From the NCBI GenBank assembly GCA_964373925.1, contig CAYJWS010000014.1, positions 1-21,345 on the forward strand: 21,345 bases of DNA, in the 5' to 3' direction. The notes beneath the pieces were generated by a model. The model saw only the letters and a program-made list of their open reading frames with translations, was not told the origin of the DNA and searched no databases. The translations under genes and the position numbers were made by a program. This document shows, one piece after another, positions 1-7,966 of this stretch. Position 1 is the stretch's first letter. Each line of letters starts with the position of its first letter. The DNA comes from CAYJWS01 sp964373925. Lineage in GTDB: Bacteria; Patescibacteriota; Patescibacteriia; Buchananbacterales; GWA2-38-13.

Positions 1-2
1 AG

Positions 3-977
3 GTTATTGAATGCAATTCTCGGGCAAGCGGCTTAAAAAAATTTTTTGAACTCTATAAAAAACATAGAGCCTTACAAGGGGATTATGATGTTCTTTTTGT
101 GGCATTCAGCGGATACGCCATTGTATGGTTCGCTCGGATACTCACAAAAAAGAAAATTGTGTTTGACGCCTTTGTTTCACTGTATCTTACAAACATTGAA
201 GACAGGGAGACACACTCACGATATGGTTTAAAGGCCCGCTATTACGCTTTTTTTGATTATATTTCATGCAAGCTTTCGGATACGGTACTTTTAGATACGC
301 AGGCGCAGATGCAATATTTTTTGGGAAAATACAAATTGGATAAAAATAAATTTTACAGAATATTTGTCGGAGCGAACGAAAATTATTTTTATCCATTAAG
401 AATTCAAAAAAAAGACAATAAAATTATTGTCCATTGGCACGGCTATATAGTGCCGTTTAATAGCGTTGAAACGATTATTCATACAGCCAATATGTTGCAA
501 TCATATAAAGATATGGAATTTAGGATTATCACTCGCTTCAATGCCGCGTATGAAAAAATAAAAGCAATGTCGGATTCGCTTGATCTTAAAAATGTAACTT
601 TTTTACCAGAAATGAGCCGGGAAGATCTTGCGCGAGAAATCCAAAAATCAGATATATGCTTGGGGATATTTGGAAGCAATAAAAAAGCGCAAGTCGTCAT
701 TCCGAATAAAATTTTTGAAGCGATGGCATGCGCAAAGCCGGTCATAACCGCGCTTCAGCCGTCGATATTGGAGTTATTGCGCGATGGTGAAGATATAGTT
801 TTATGCGCGCCACATGATCCTGAGTCTCTCGCTAAAAAAATATTAATTTTGAGAGATGAGAGGATTCGAGAAAAAATTAGTGCAAACGCATTTAATAAAT
901 TTGAACATATGCTTACGACAAAGATTCTAGGGGGTGAAGTTAAGAAAATTATTCAAAACACGTATGAAAGAAAATGA
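3..977 (+). CDS. GT-B (GT4-like) glycosyltransferase, 5'-truncated by window edge
   Basis: The reading frame is open back to base 3 with no stop, and the residues before the GTG at 99 continue the protein (DYDVLFVAFSGYAIVW), so the true start lies upstream of the window. The visible 324 residues cover part of the N-terminal GT-B domain and the whole C-terminal nucleotide-sugar-binding domain. The latter is marked by the strand-loop IVHWHGYIVPF and by VIPNKIFEAMACAKPVIT, followed by a conserved Glu (SILELL), typical of GT4/Glycos_transf_1. It probably adds a sugar to a lipid-linked or surface glycan on the cytoplasmic face. Donor and acceptor cannot be told. It is a diverged paralogue of the gene at 12506-13558, sharing the LLDTQAQMQYF / MLETQHQIDYF segment. 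It ends 16 nt before the next glycosyltransferase and looks co-transcribed with it. Confidence 0.85.
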   Translation, partial: VIECNSRASGLKKFFELYKKHRALQGDYDVLFVAFSGYAIVWFARILTKKKIVFDAFVSLYLTNIEDRETHSRYGLKARYYAFFDYISCKLSDTVLLDTQAQMQYFLGKYKLDKNKFYRIFVGANENYFYPLRIQKKDNKIIVHWHGYIVPFNSVETIIHTANMLQSYKDMEFRIITRFNAAYEKIKAMSDSLDLKNVTFLPEMSREDLAREIQKSDICLGIFGSNKKAQVVIPNKIFEAMACAKPVITALQPSILELLRDGEDIVLCAPHDPESLAKKILILRDERIREKISANAFNKFEHMLTTKILGGEVKKIIQNTYERK

Positions 978-993
978 TTATTGAATTAAAAAA

Positions 994-2160
994 ATGAAAC
1001 TTTTATATTTTTCAAACATAAGAATACCAACCGAAAAAGCGCACGCAATTCAAATTATGAAAATGTGCGAAGCTTTTGCAATAGAGTGCGACGAAGTAGA
1101 GCTCATAATACCTACACGAGGATACAGGGCATCAAAAGAAGCGGATGTTCATGAGCACTATATGATTAAAAAAATTTTTAGAATACATCGCATCTTTGCT
1201 ATTGATCCGCTTTGGCTTTTGAGACTTCCTAATGGGATATATATTAAAATTCAGATTATCAGTTTTATTACCGCGCTTTTTTTTCATCTTTTATTTATGC
1301 AGAAAGACGATGCCATTGCCTATACACGCGATGAATATCTGTTGCCTCTCCTGCAGATTTTTTTTAGGAAAGTGGTGTGGGAGGGGCACAGTATGCCAAA
1401 AAGAAAAAAATATTATGCGAAATTTTGGAATAGATGCGAAAAAGTTGTTGTAATAACTCATGCCCTCAAAAATGCATTAATTGAAACAGGAGTTGAAGCC
1501 ACTCGCATTCTCGTTGCGCCAGACGCGGTAGACTTGGCTATGTATCGTGAAAATGAGGGTGTTTTTACTCTTCGAAAAAAAATTGGACTTCCTCAAGATA
1601 AAAAAATTATCATGTATGCCGGTCATTTCTATCCTTGGAAGGGTATTGACACCTTACTTGACACAGCGTACAATTTTAAGGTAAAATATAGTGATTTTTC
1701 GACAATATGTTTTGTCTTGGTGGGCGGGACGACGTTCGATTATAAAAAATATAATACTCAAATTTTAGAGAAAAAAATGTATAATGTCCGCTTGGTAACT
1801 TATAAGCCGCACCATGAAATCGCACAATGGCTCCAAGCCGCAGATATATTAGTTCTTCCGAACTCTCAAAAGCAAAAAATATCCGAGATGTATACATCGC
1901 CCATGAAGATGTTTGAATATATGGCTGCGCGAAAACCAATTATCGCATCGGATCTTCCATCTTTGAGGGAAATTTTGAATGAAAAAAATTGTTTATTTTT
2001 TGAACCGGATAATCCAGAAAGTTTGGCTCAAGGTATTATAGAACTTATAAAAAACCCAACGAAAGGAATGCGAATATCTCAGAACGCCTATAATGACGTC
2101 AAAAAATATTCATGGACAAACAGGTCAAAAAATATTTTGCAATTTATAACAGAATATTAA
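994..2160 (+). CDS. GT4 family glycosyltransferase
   Basis: This is a complete 388-residue GT-B glycosyltransferase. The N-terminal domain begins MKLLYFSNIRIPTEKAHAIQ, a pattern common in GT4 enzymes that bind the acceptor through a first-strand loop. The C-terminal domain has IIMYAGHFYPWKGID (about residues 206-219) and SPMKMFEYMAARKPIIASD (302-320), with a later Glu (SLREIL). This is the donor-binding signature of the Glycos_transf_1 family. Hydrophobic residues around 86-102 may be a membrane-association surface rather than a true transmembrane helix. The expected length for the family is 350-400 residues. It lies 16 nt after the preceding glycosyltransferase and 6 nt before the GT2 gene, so it is probably in the same operon. 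The sugar specificity cannot be read from sequence. Confidence 0.92.
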   Translation: MKLLYFSNIRIPTEKAHAIQIMKMCEAFAIECDEVELIIPTRGYRASKEADVHEHYMIKKIFRIHRIFAIDPLWLLRLPNGIYIKIQIISFITALFFHLLFMQKDDAIAYTRDEYLLPLLQIFFRKVVWEGHSMPKRKKYYAKFWNRCEKVVVITHALKNALIETGVEATRILVAPDAVDLAMYRENEGVFTLRKKIGLPQDKKIIMYAGHFYPWKGIDTLLDTAYNFKVKYSDFSTICFVLVGGTTFDYKKYNTQILEKKMYNVRLVTYKPHHEIAQWLQAADILVLPNSQKQKISEMYTSPMKMFEYMAARKPIIASDLPSLREILNEKNCLFFEPDNPESLAQGIIELIKNPTKGMRISQNAYNDVKKYSWTNRSKNILQFITEY

Positions 2161-2166
2161 AAAAAT

Positions 2167-2892
2167 ATGGACCAAAGTAAAAAAAAATCTATATCTGTTT
2201 TCTTTCCATGCTATAATGATAAAGGAACAATAGCAACAATGGTTTTAGAATCACGCAATGTCTTGGAAAAGCTCACAGATGATTACGAGATTATTGTGAT
2301 TGATGACGGTTCTACGGACGGAAGCCGAGAGCTTCTTTCAAATTTACAGCATGACGTCTCGCAATTAAAATTGATATTTCATGAAAAAAATAGAGGTTAT
2401 GGTGGAGCCTTGAAGAGTGGTTTTGCAAATGCTACAAAAGAGTTGATTTTCTATACGGATGGAGACGGGCAATATGACGTAAAAGAATTGCCAAAACTTT
2501 ATGAAAAGCTTGTTGACTCAATTGACGTTGTCAATGGATATAAAATGAAAAGAGCGGATCCATGGTATCGAATTTTTATCGGATTAATATATCAATATTT
2601 TGTAAAATGTATGTTTCAATTGCCAATAAAAGATCCGGACTGTGATTTTCGCCTTATTCGAAGAAAGGTTTTTGAAAAAGTGAAGCTTGAGAGTAATACG
2701 GGGACAATCTGCGTTGAGCTCGTGAAAAAAATACACATGGCAGGATTTAATTTTACTGAAGTTGGAGTTTCCCATTATCATAGGACATATGGAAAATCGC
2801 AGTTCTTCAATTTTAAAAGATTATTTAAAACGCTTGTAAACCTCACGGGACTTTGGTTTGAGCTTATTATATTGAGAAAGAAAGGCAAATAA
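2167..2892 (+). CDS. GT2 family glycosyltransferase, dolichol-phosphate-mannose-synthase-like
   Basis: This 241-residue protein has the GT-A fold of family 2. It opens ISVFFPCYNDKGTI, then EIIVIDDGSTDGS (42-53), NRGYGGALKSGF (75-86) and the metal-binding TDGDGQYD (97-104). DPDCDFRLIRR (156-166) and HYHRTYGKS (203-211) match the C-terminal acceptor and catalytic region of DPM1/polyprenyl-phosphate glycosyltransferases. Such enzymes move a hexose from a nucleotide sugar to polyprenyl phosphate on the inner membrane face, giving a donor for membrane GT-C enzymes. That would fit the GT-C-like protein encoded at 7967-9715, though this link is inference. There are no C-terminal transmembrane helices, so it is the short DPM1-like form. 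It sits 6 nt after a GT4 gene and 12 nt before a methyltransferase. Confidence 0.9.
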   Translation: MDQSKKKSISVFFPCYNDKGTIATMVLESRNVLEKLTDDYEIIVIDDGSTDGSRELLSNLQHDVSQLKLIFHEKNRGYGGALKSGFANATKELIFYTDGDGQYDVKELPKLYEKLVDSIDVVNGYKMKRADPWYRIFIGLIYQYFVKCMFQLPIKDPDCDFRLIRRKVFEKVKLESNTGTICVELVKKIHMAGFNFTEVGVSHYHRTYGKSQFFNFKRLFKTLVNLTGLWFELIILRKKGK

Positions 2893-2904
2893 AATATAAT
2901 TCCC

Positions 2905-3498
2905 ATGTCTACATTTCGAGACTTCATAACATCGCCCAAAGTATCAATTATCTTAAGAAAGATAGTTGAGGTTAATTTTCGCAAGCAAAAAGAAATTATC
3001 AGTAAATTTTTTTCTGTGAGCGTAGATGAAAAAATTATTGACATTGGTTGCGGAACAGGCGAGTTTTCAGAGTTTTTTCCAAAAGAAAGTTATATTGGCA
3101 TAGACTTGGATAAAAAATATATTACATACGCGCAAGAAAAGTATAAAAAAGATTTTAAACAAGCTGATGCGCTTCATCTTCCATTTGTTGATCATTTTTT
3201 TGACAGAGCTATAATAGTGGGAATGCTTCATCATCTTGACGATACACAGGCTATTGGCGCATTAAAAGAAGCAAAGAGAGTTCTAAAAAAAGGAGGAAGG
3301 CTACTTGTTATGGAAGACACTAAGACAGATTTTTTGCCAACCAGACTTCTTCAAGAAATTGATCAGGGAAAATTTATCAGAACTAGCGATACTTGGAAAA
3401 TTTTTTTTTCAGATAATTTTACTATACGTAAAATATTCTCATTTCAAAATGGGCTTTGTTTTTATACGGCAGCTATCTTAGAAAAATCTTATGAATAA
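2905..3498 (+). CDS. Class I SAM-dependent methyltransferase
   Basis: This 197-residue protein has a Methyltransf_11-type fold. Motif I is IIDIGCGTGEF (about 44-54), the acidic ribose-binding residue is in YIGIDLD (63-69), and the post-motif ADALHLPF (87-94) and GMLHHLDD (106-113) follow. It carries AKRVLKKGGRLLVMED at the position of motifs III and IV. It transfers a methyl group from S-adenosylmethionine. In this setting the acceptor is likely a sugar or glycan intermediate, which is inference from neighbours. It is short for the family because little follows the Rossmann core. Its last 8 nt overlap the start of the SDR gene, which suggests translational coupling. Confidence 0.88.
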   Translation: MSTFRDFITSPKVSIILRKIVEVNFRKQKEIISKFFSVSVDEKIIDIGCGTGEFSEFFPKESYIGIDLDKKYITYAQEKYKKDFKQADALHLPFVDHFFDRAIIVGMLHHLDDTQAIGALKEAKRVLKKGGRLLVMEDTKTDFLPTRLLQEIDQGKFIRTSDTWKIFFSDNFTIRKIFSFQNGLCFYTAAILEKSYE

Positions 3499-4492
3499 TG
3501 ATTTACGAAAATTTTTTGAGAATAAAAACGTTCTTATTACGGGCGGTCTTGGATTTATTGGATCGAATCTCGCTTATCGTCTGGTTGAGCTTGGAGCGAA
3601 CGTAACAATCATTGATTCTCTTATTTTCGCATATGGCGGAAATCTTTTTAATATTGAGGGCATTAAAGATAGAGTAAAGATTAATATTGGTGATATTAGG
3701 GACAGATACAGTATAAATTATCTAATAAAAAATCAAGATTTTTTATTTAATCTTGCGGGGCAGGTTTCCCATATAGATAGCATGAAAGATCCTTTTACTG
3801 ATCTTGAAATCAACGTAACAAGCCAAGTTTCAATACTTGAGTCGTGCAGGCAATATAATCCAGACATAAAAATTGTCTACGCATCTTCCCGCCAGATTTA
3901 CGGAAAACCCCAGTACCTCCCAGTTGACGAAAAGCACCCCGTTTGCCCTACGGATGTTAATGGAATAAATATTATGGCAGGGGAGTGGTATCATATTTTA
4001 TATAATAATATTTACGGAATACGCGCAACTTCTTTGAGAATGACAAATGTTTATGGTCCGCGTCAGCTTCTAAAGCACAATCGCCAGGGTTTTATCGGAT
4101 GGTTTATTCGCCTTGCAGTAGAAGGAAAAAAAATTCAGATTTATGGAGACGGGACCCAAAAAAGAGACTTGAATTATGTTGATGATGTCTGCGACGCGCT
4201 TCTCTTGGCCGCAGCATCTGATAAGGCAAATGGTAAGATATATAATCTTGGCCATCCCGAGATCGTGTCTCTGAAGCATTTAGTGGAAATAATTCTTTCA
4301 ATTTCAAAAAAAGGAGAGTATGAATTGATTGACTGGCCCCAAGAAAAGAAGAAGATTGATATCGGAGATTATTATGGAAATTTTTCATTGATAAAAAAGG
4401 AATTGGGCTGGGAACCAAAAATTTCTCTAAGGGAGGGTCTGGAGAAAACAATTCGGTATTACGAAAAGAATCTTGATAAATATATAAACTAG
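3491..4492 (+). CDS. Extended SDR (NAD-dependent epimerase/dehydratase) with altered catalytic dyad
   Basis: This 333-residue protein is an extended short-chain dehydrogenase/reductase related to UDP-glucose 4-epimerases and nucleotide-sugar dehydratases. The NAD-binding motif ITGGLGFIGSN is at about 16-26, followed by FNLAGQVSH (86-94), the Ser-containing strand VYASSRQIYG (129-138), TNVYGPRQ (185-192) and IYGDGTQKRDLNYVDDV. The sugar-binding half looks intact. However, the usual catalytic YxxxK is replaced: Asn157 (3959-3961) is at the Tyr site and Ile161 (3971-3973) at the Lys site. It may be a natural variant subfamily, a non-canonical enzyme or a catalytically inactive partner. The gene overlaps the preceding methyltransferase by 8 nt and lies 3 nt before a DegT aminotransferase, a usual pairing for amino-sugar synthesis. 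Confidence 0.88.
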   Translation: MNNDLRKFFENKNVLITGGLGFIGSNLAYRLVELGANVTIIDSLIFAYGGNLFNIEGIKDRVKINIGDIRDRYSINYLIKNQDFLFNLAGQVSHIDSMKDPFTDLEINVTSQVSILESCRQYNPDIKIVYASSRQIYGKPQYLPVDEKHPVCPTDVNGINIMAGEWYHILYNNIYGIRATSLRMTNVYGPRQLLKHNRQGFIGWFIRLAVEGKKIQIYGDGTQKRDLNYVDDVCDALLLAAASDKANGKIYNLGHPEIVSLKHLVEIILSISKKGEYELIDWPQEKKKIDIGDYYGNFSLIKKELGWEPKISLREGLEKTIRYYEKNLDKYIN

Positions 4493-4495
4493 TTT

Positions 4496-5599
4496 ATGAG
4501 AATTCCATTTGGAAATCTTCTGAAGCAATATAAATCTATTCAAAAAGAAATAGATAAAGCTATTCTGCGAGTAATGAACTCTGGTTGGTTTATTTTGGGA
4601 AAAGAAGTTGAAAATTTTGAAAAAGAATTTTCCAAATATTGCGGCGCCAAATATTGCATAGGAGTCGGTAACGGCCTTGAAGCTATTCAAATTGCGCTTA
4701 TGGCATGCGGCGTTCAGGCGGGGGACGAAGTCATAACAACTCCTCTTTCTGCGGTTGCAACAAGCCTTGCGATATCGCATATAGGGGCTATACCGGTATA
4801 TGTTGATATAAATCATTGTACTTATAATATTGATCCAACAAATATTGAAAAAAAAATTACATCAAAAACCAAGGCAATTTTGCCGGTCCATCTTTTTGGG
4901 CAGATGGCGGAGATGGAAGAAATTTTAAGAATAGCGAAAAAACATAATCTTTTTGTTATTGAAGATGTCGCCCAGGCGCACGGAGCGCATTATGGCGGAA
5001 AAAAAGCCGGGACTTACGGCAATTTTGGCGCATTTAGCTTTTATCCTTCAAAAAATTTAGGTGCTTATGGAGATGCTGGCGCGCTTATTACCGATGATGA
5101 TATATTGGCAAAAAAAGCGCGAATACTGCGAGACTACGGACAAGAAAATCGATATGAGCATTCTATGATGGGGCTTAACAGTAGGCTAGACGAACAACAG
5201 GCGGCTATTGTAAGCACAAAACTTGAGTACCTTGATCGATGGAATGCGAGAAGAAAGACGATTGCTCAAAGGTATTCAGAAGCCTTGAAAAATTTGCCTT
5301 TAGTCTTGCCACGCGAGAAAGATCCGAATTCTCACGTTTGGCATCTTTATGTACTTCAAACCGATCAAAGAGACGAGCTGAGGCGATTTTTGGAAGAAAA
5401 GGAAATTGCTACGCAAATTCATTATCCTAAGGCAATATATCTTCAGAAAGCCTATGAGGGATATAAGTTTAAGAAGGGGCTTTGTCCCACAGCTGAAGAG
5501 ATAACGGGAAAAATTTTATCACTTCCCATATACCCAGAGCTGACAGATGAAGAGGTCGAGTATATATGTAAAAGTATAAAAGATTTTTTTGAAAGTTAG
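4496..5599 (+). CDS. DegT/DnrJ/EryC1/StrS-family PLP sugar aminotransferase
   Basis: This is a full-length 367-residue fold-type-I PLP enzyme. The N-terminus RIPFGNLLKQY matches the family. The active-site loop IGVGNGLEAIQIAL (55-68) binds the cofactor phosphate, Asp157 in VIEDVAQAHGA pairs with the pyridine nitrogen, and Lys186 in SFYPSKNLGAYGDAGA is the Schiff-base lysine. The K-N-L-G-x-x-G-D-x-G-A form resembles, from memory, 3-aminotransferases such as FdtB, QdtB or DesV more than the 4-aminotransferases PseC/LegC. It would transfer an amino group from glutamate to a nucleotide-linked keto-sugar in the cytoplasm. The partner keto-sugar isomerase (FdtA type) is not seen here. It lies 3 nt from the SDR gene upstream and 2 nt from the methyltransferase downstream. 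Confidence 0.92.
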   Translation: MRIPFGNLLKQYKSIQKEIDKAILRVMNSGWFILGKEVENFEKEFSKYCGAKYCIGVGNGLEAIQIALMACGVQAGDEVITTPLSAVATSLAISHIGAIPVYVDINHCTYNIDPTNIEKKITSKTKAILPVHLFGQMAEMEEILRIAKKHNLFVIEDVAQAHGAHYGGKKAGTYGNFGAFSFYPSKNLGAYGDAGALITDDDILAKKARILRDYGQENRYEHSMMGLNSRLDEQQAAIVSTKLEYLDRWNARRKTIAQRYSEALKNLPLVLPREKDPNSHVWHLYVLQTDQRDELRRFLEEKEIATQIHYPKAIYLQKAYEGYKFKKGLCPTAEEITGKILSLPIYPELTDEEVEYICKSIKDFFES

Positions 5600-5601
5600 A
5601 T

Positions 5602-6339
5602 ATGGATAAAGATATATATGAGAAAATGTATGAGCGAGAAGATGCTTTTTGGTGGCACCATGGGATGAGAAAGATCAGCGCAAGCATACTATCAAAATAT
5701 TTGCCGCGCCAATATGATCTTAGGATTCTTGACGCCGGTTGCGCCACTGGAGGAATGTTCCAGATGTTAAAACAGTTTGGGCGTATCACGGGCATTGATA
5801 AGTCCCCGGAGGCAGTGGAGCTGGCAGGCAGGCGGGGCATAGCAGAAGTCCAGGTAGCGGATATTAATCATTTGCCTTTTAAAGATGGGAGTTTTGATTT
5901 AGTGTTTTGCTCTGACGTTCTCTATCATAAAGATATTAACGATGACGGGCAAGCGCTGCGGGAGCTTTATCGTGTATTGATTCCGGGCGGACACATTCTG
6001 GTTCGGGAAGCTGCATATGATTGGCTCAGAAGCAACCACGATCGATTGGTATGGACGAAGCATCGCTTCACGAAGCCTGAATTAATATCAAAATTACAGC
6101 GCGCGGGCTTTACTGTTATTCGAGCAAGCTATATTAATTTCTTCTTATTTCCAGTAGCGCTCGTGCTTCGGCTGAGCGAAAAAATAAGAAAAGCTACACG
6201 TTCGGAGCAATCTTTTTTTATTATCCGTCCAAGCCTCAATAGAATATTAGCTAATTTTTTATCATTGGAAGCCAAGATGATTCGGAAAATATCATTTCCA
6301 TTCGGCTTGTCAATTATTTGTCTGGCAAGAAAAAAGTAG
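5602..6339 (+). CDS. Class I SAM-dependent methyltransferase
   Basis: This 245-residue protein begins with an aromatic-rich segment (AFWWHHGMRK) common in sugar-associated methyltransferases. Motif I ILDAGCATGG is at 42-51, the ribose-binding Asp in TGIDKSPE at about 66, VADINHLPF at 85-93, and FDLVFCSDVLYH at 98-109. YRVLIPGGHILVRE forms the later core strand. The C-terminal 70 residues contain a hydrophobic patch (INFFLFPVALVL) that may contact the membrane. The substrate is unknown, probably a sugar or polyprenyl-linked glycan. It follows the DegT gene by 2 nt and precedes the VTC gene by 14 nt, so it marks the end of the sugar-modifying part of the operon. Confidence 0.88.
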   Translation: MDKDIYEKMYEREDAFWWHHGMRKISASILSKYLPRQYDLRILDAGCATGGMFQMLKQFGRITGIDKSPEAVELAGRRGIAEVQVADINHLPFKDGSFDLVFCSDVLYHKDINDDGQALRELYRVLIPGGHILVREAAYDWLRSNHDRLVWTKHRFTKPELISKLQRAGFTVIRASYINFFLFPVALVLRLSEKIRKATRSEQSFFIIRPSLNRILANFLSLEAKMIRKISFPFGLSIICLARKK

Positions 6340-6353
6340 TTTGATTAATATTT

Positions 6354-7142
6354 ATGGATTTTTTTAAAAATAATAAGACGCAATTTCATTTTCAACGATT
6401 TGAGTATAAATATAAGATTCCTCTCAATGTCGTTGAGGCTATAATTCCAACGTTCCTCAAGCATATGGATTTTGACGAATTCGCAAGAAATTTTTCCGAT
6501 AAATCATATTATGTGTCAAGTCTATATTTTGATTCCATTCATCTTGATTGTTATCACGATAAAATAAGCGGTATAAGAACAAGAAAGAAGTTGAGAATAA
6601 GAACGTATGATCAAGGCATTTCCGAAGAAACTCCAATGTATCTTGAAATAAAAAAGAAGTATGATAATGTAGTTGTAAAAGACAGGGTGCGCTTAAGCTA
6701 TAAAAAGTGCAAAGATATACTTTTTAAGAATATGTACATCGGTATTGAATTGCCTCAAGAAGAGAGGGAAGCGTTTAATCAGTTTATTTGGATAAAAGAA
6801 AGAAATTCTATGTTACCGCAAAATCTTGTTACGTATAAAAGAATGGCGTTTGCAAGTAAAGTGGACCCAGGGTTTCGAGTGACTATTGATTACAACATCC
6901 AGACAGCTTTGGCTTCTTGGTTTGATAAAAAAGCGGAGATGGTTGATGTCCATAAGGACATGAGCATTCTTGAGGTGAAGTTCAATAACAGCCTGCCGAA
7001 GTGGTTTCATGTAATTATCCAAAAATATAATTTACAGCGAGATGCTCTGTCAAAGTATTGTAATTCTTTGGAGCTATGCGAACCCCGACTTATTTTTACC
7101 GGCGTAAAAGCCTTACATGGAAGTGGATATTTTAACTCATAA
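6354..7142 (+). CDS. VTC-domain protein (polyphosphate polymerase-like)
   Basis: This 262-residue protein matches the VTC tunnel domain of the CYTH-like triphosphate-tunnel fold. The ordered signatures are RFEYKYKI (15-22), SLYFDS (56-61), KKLRIRTY (78-85), YLEIKKKYDNVVVKDRVRL (96-114), YKRMAF (161-166), RVTIDYNI (175-182), LEVKFNN (206-212) and DALSKYCNSLE (230-240). The alternating basic and acidic residues are those that line the tunnel and bind phosphate and metal. In yeast Vtc4 this domain makes polyphosphate from ATP, and bacterial homologues are generally annotated as polyphosphate polymerases. Activity here is inferred. There is no SPX domain and no transmembrane helix, so membrane attachment probably comes from the DUF4956 protein encoded 9 nt downstream. 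Confidence 0.9.
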   Translation: MDFFKNNKTQFHFQRFEYKYKIPLNVVEAIIPTFLKHMDFDEFARNFSDKSYYVSSLYFDSIHLDCYHDKISGIRTRKKLRIRTYDQGISEETPMYLEIKKKYDNVVVKDRVRLSYKKCKDILFKNMYIGIELPQEEREAFNQFIWIKERNSMLPQNLVTYKRMAFASKVDPGFRVTIDYNIQTALASWFDKKAEMVDVHKDMSILEVKFNNSLPKWFHVIIQKYNLQRDALSKYCNSLELCEPRLIFTGVKALHGSGYFNS

Positions 7143-7151
7143 ATTTATTAT

Positions 7152-7829
7152 ATGAACAACATTGCACTTGATCTTGTGCAAGATCTTAACCCGATAACAA
7201 TTGTCTTCAATTTACTTCTGTCGTTTGTTTTGTCTCTTATAGTTGCCCTTGTATATAAACATACACACAAAGGACTTTCGTACTCTCAAACATTCGTGAA
7301 TACGCTGATTATTTTGGGAATTGTCATCTGCGCTATTATTATGGTTATTGGAAACAGTATTGCCCGCGCGTTTGGAGCTTTTGGAGCATTCTCCCTTATA
7401 CGTTTTCGAACAGCGGTCAAGGACCCGCGCGATATGGGATATATTTTCCTTACCCTTGCCATAGGCGCATCTGTAGGGTCTGGAATTTATGTCGTTGCGG
7501 TTGCCACCACCATTATTGTTCTAACGGTTATCATCATATTAACCCAGATAAACTTTGGATCAATTAGAAAATTTGATTATATACTAAATTTTCGCCTTGA
7601 TACAAAAAAAACGCCGGAAAATATTTATCGCCCCATTTTTGATACATATTTAAAACGAAGCGACGTGCTTAATATAAAAGCCGCGAATGAGTGGCATGTC
7701 TTGTCGCTAAGTTTTAATATTAAGTTTATTAAAGAAGATAATATGGAAAATTTTGTGAGTGAATTAAAAAGAAATGAAGGAATCACTGATGTAAATGTTA
7801 TTTCAGTGAAAAATGATATAGAGTATTAA
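7152..7829 (+). CDS. DUF4956 membrane protein
   Basis: This 225-residue protein has an N-terminal membrane part and a soluble C-terminal domain. Hydrophobic segments lie at about 15-35, 50-67, 95-112 and 113-132. The family signature is GAFGAFSLIRFRTAVKDPRD, followed by MGYIFLTLAIGASVGSG, which is highly characteristic of DUF4956. The soluble tail (about 140-225) looks ferredoxin-like, with DVLNIKAANEWHVLSLSF and ITDVNVISV. From general knowledge, DUF4956 genes are very often next to VTC-domain and CotH-kinase genes, as here. The molecular function is unknown. A role as membrane anchor or export channel for the VTC product is inference. It ends the tightly packed stretch, with a 137-nt gap following. 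Confidence 0.88.
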   Translation: MNNIALDLVQDLNPITIVFNLLLSFVLSLIVALVYKHTHKGLSYSQTFVNTLIILGIVICAIIMVIGNSIARAFGAFGAFSLIRFRTAVKDPRDMGYIFLTLAIGASVGSGIYVVAVATTIIVLTVIIILTQINFGSIRKFDYILNFRLDTKKTPENIYRPIFDTYLKRSDVLNIKAANEWHVLSLSFNIKFIKEDNMENFVSELKRNEGITDVNVISVKNDIEY

Positions 7830-7878
7830 TTTTTTTTATACTTTTAATAAAATTTATATTTAAAATTTTATAAAAAAG

Positions 7879-7918
7879 CATACTATCGAATTTGACGATC
7901 GTCTAAAATTATAGTATG
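7879..7918 (+). promoter_or_regulatory. 40-nt near-perfect inverted repeat in the 7830-7966 gap
   Basis: The outer arms CATACTAT (7879-7886) and ATAGTATG (7911-7918) are perfect complements. Inside them AATTT pairs with AAATT, and the centre GACGATCGTC is a perfect 10-bp palindrome. Only two dinucleotides (CG on the left, TA on the right) are unpaired. There is no following T-tract, so it is not a standard intrinsic terminator. It could be an operator, an RNA-processing hairpin or a remnant repeat. The rest of the 137-nt gap (7830-7966) is AT-rich with T-runs directly after the DUF4956 stop. TTGATG at 7925-7930 with TTTAAT at 7949-7954 (18-nt spacer) is a weak possible promoter for the next gene, but I do not rely on it. 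Confidence 0.5.
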
Positions 7919-7966
7919 GGAATATTGATGCAAAATTAAATCAAAGCCTTTAATCTAATCTTTAGC

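Noticed and set aside
99..101. GTG as start of the first glycosyltransferase
   Set aside because: The frame is open back to base 3, and the added residues align with the paralogue at 12506, so the gene is truncated by the window.
4427..4816. 129-codon minus-strand open frame
   Set aside because: It lies fully opposite the SDR and DegT genes, whose products have clear family motifs, and it has no recognisable content.
3491..5599. SDR and DegT genes as LegB/LegC of a legionaminic acid pathway
   Set aside because: The SDR lacks the catalytic dyad expected of a dehydratase, and the DegT lysine loop resembles 3-aminotransferases rather than LegC; they are also in the opposite operon.
7892..7920. 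Promoter made of TTGACG and TATGGG with a 17-nt spacer
   Set aside because: The -10 match is poor, and the -35-like bases are part of the hairpin palindrome, so chance is a sufficient explanation.
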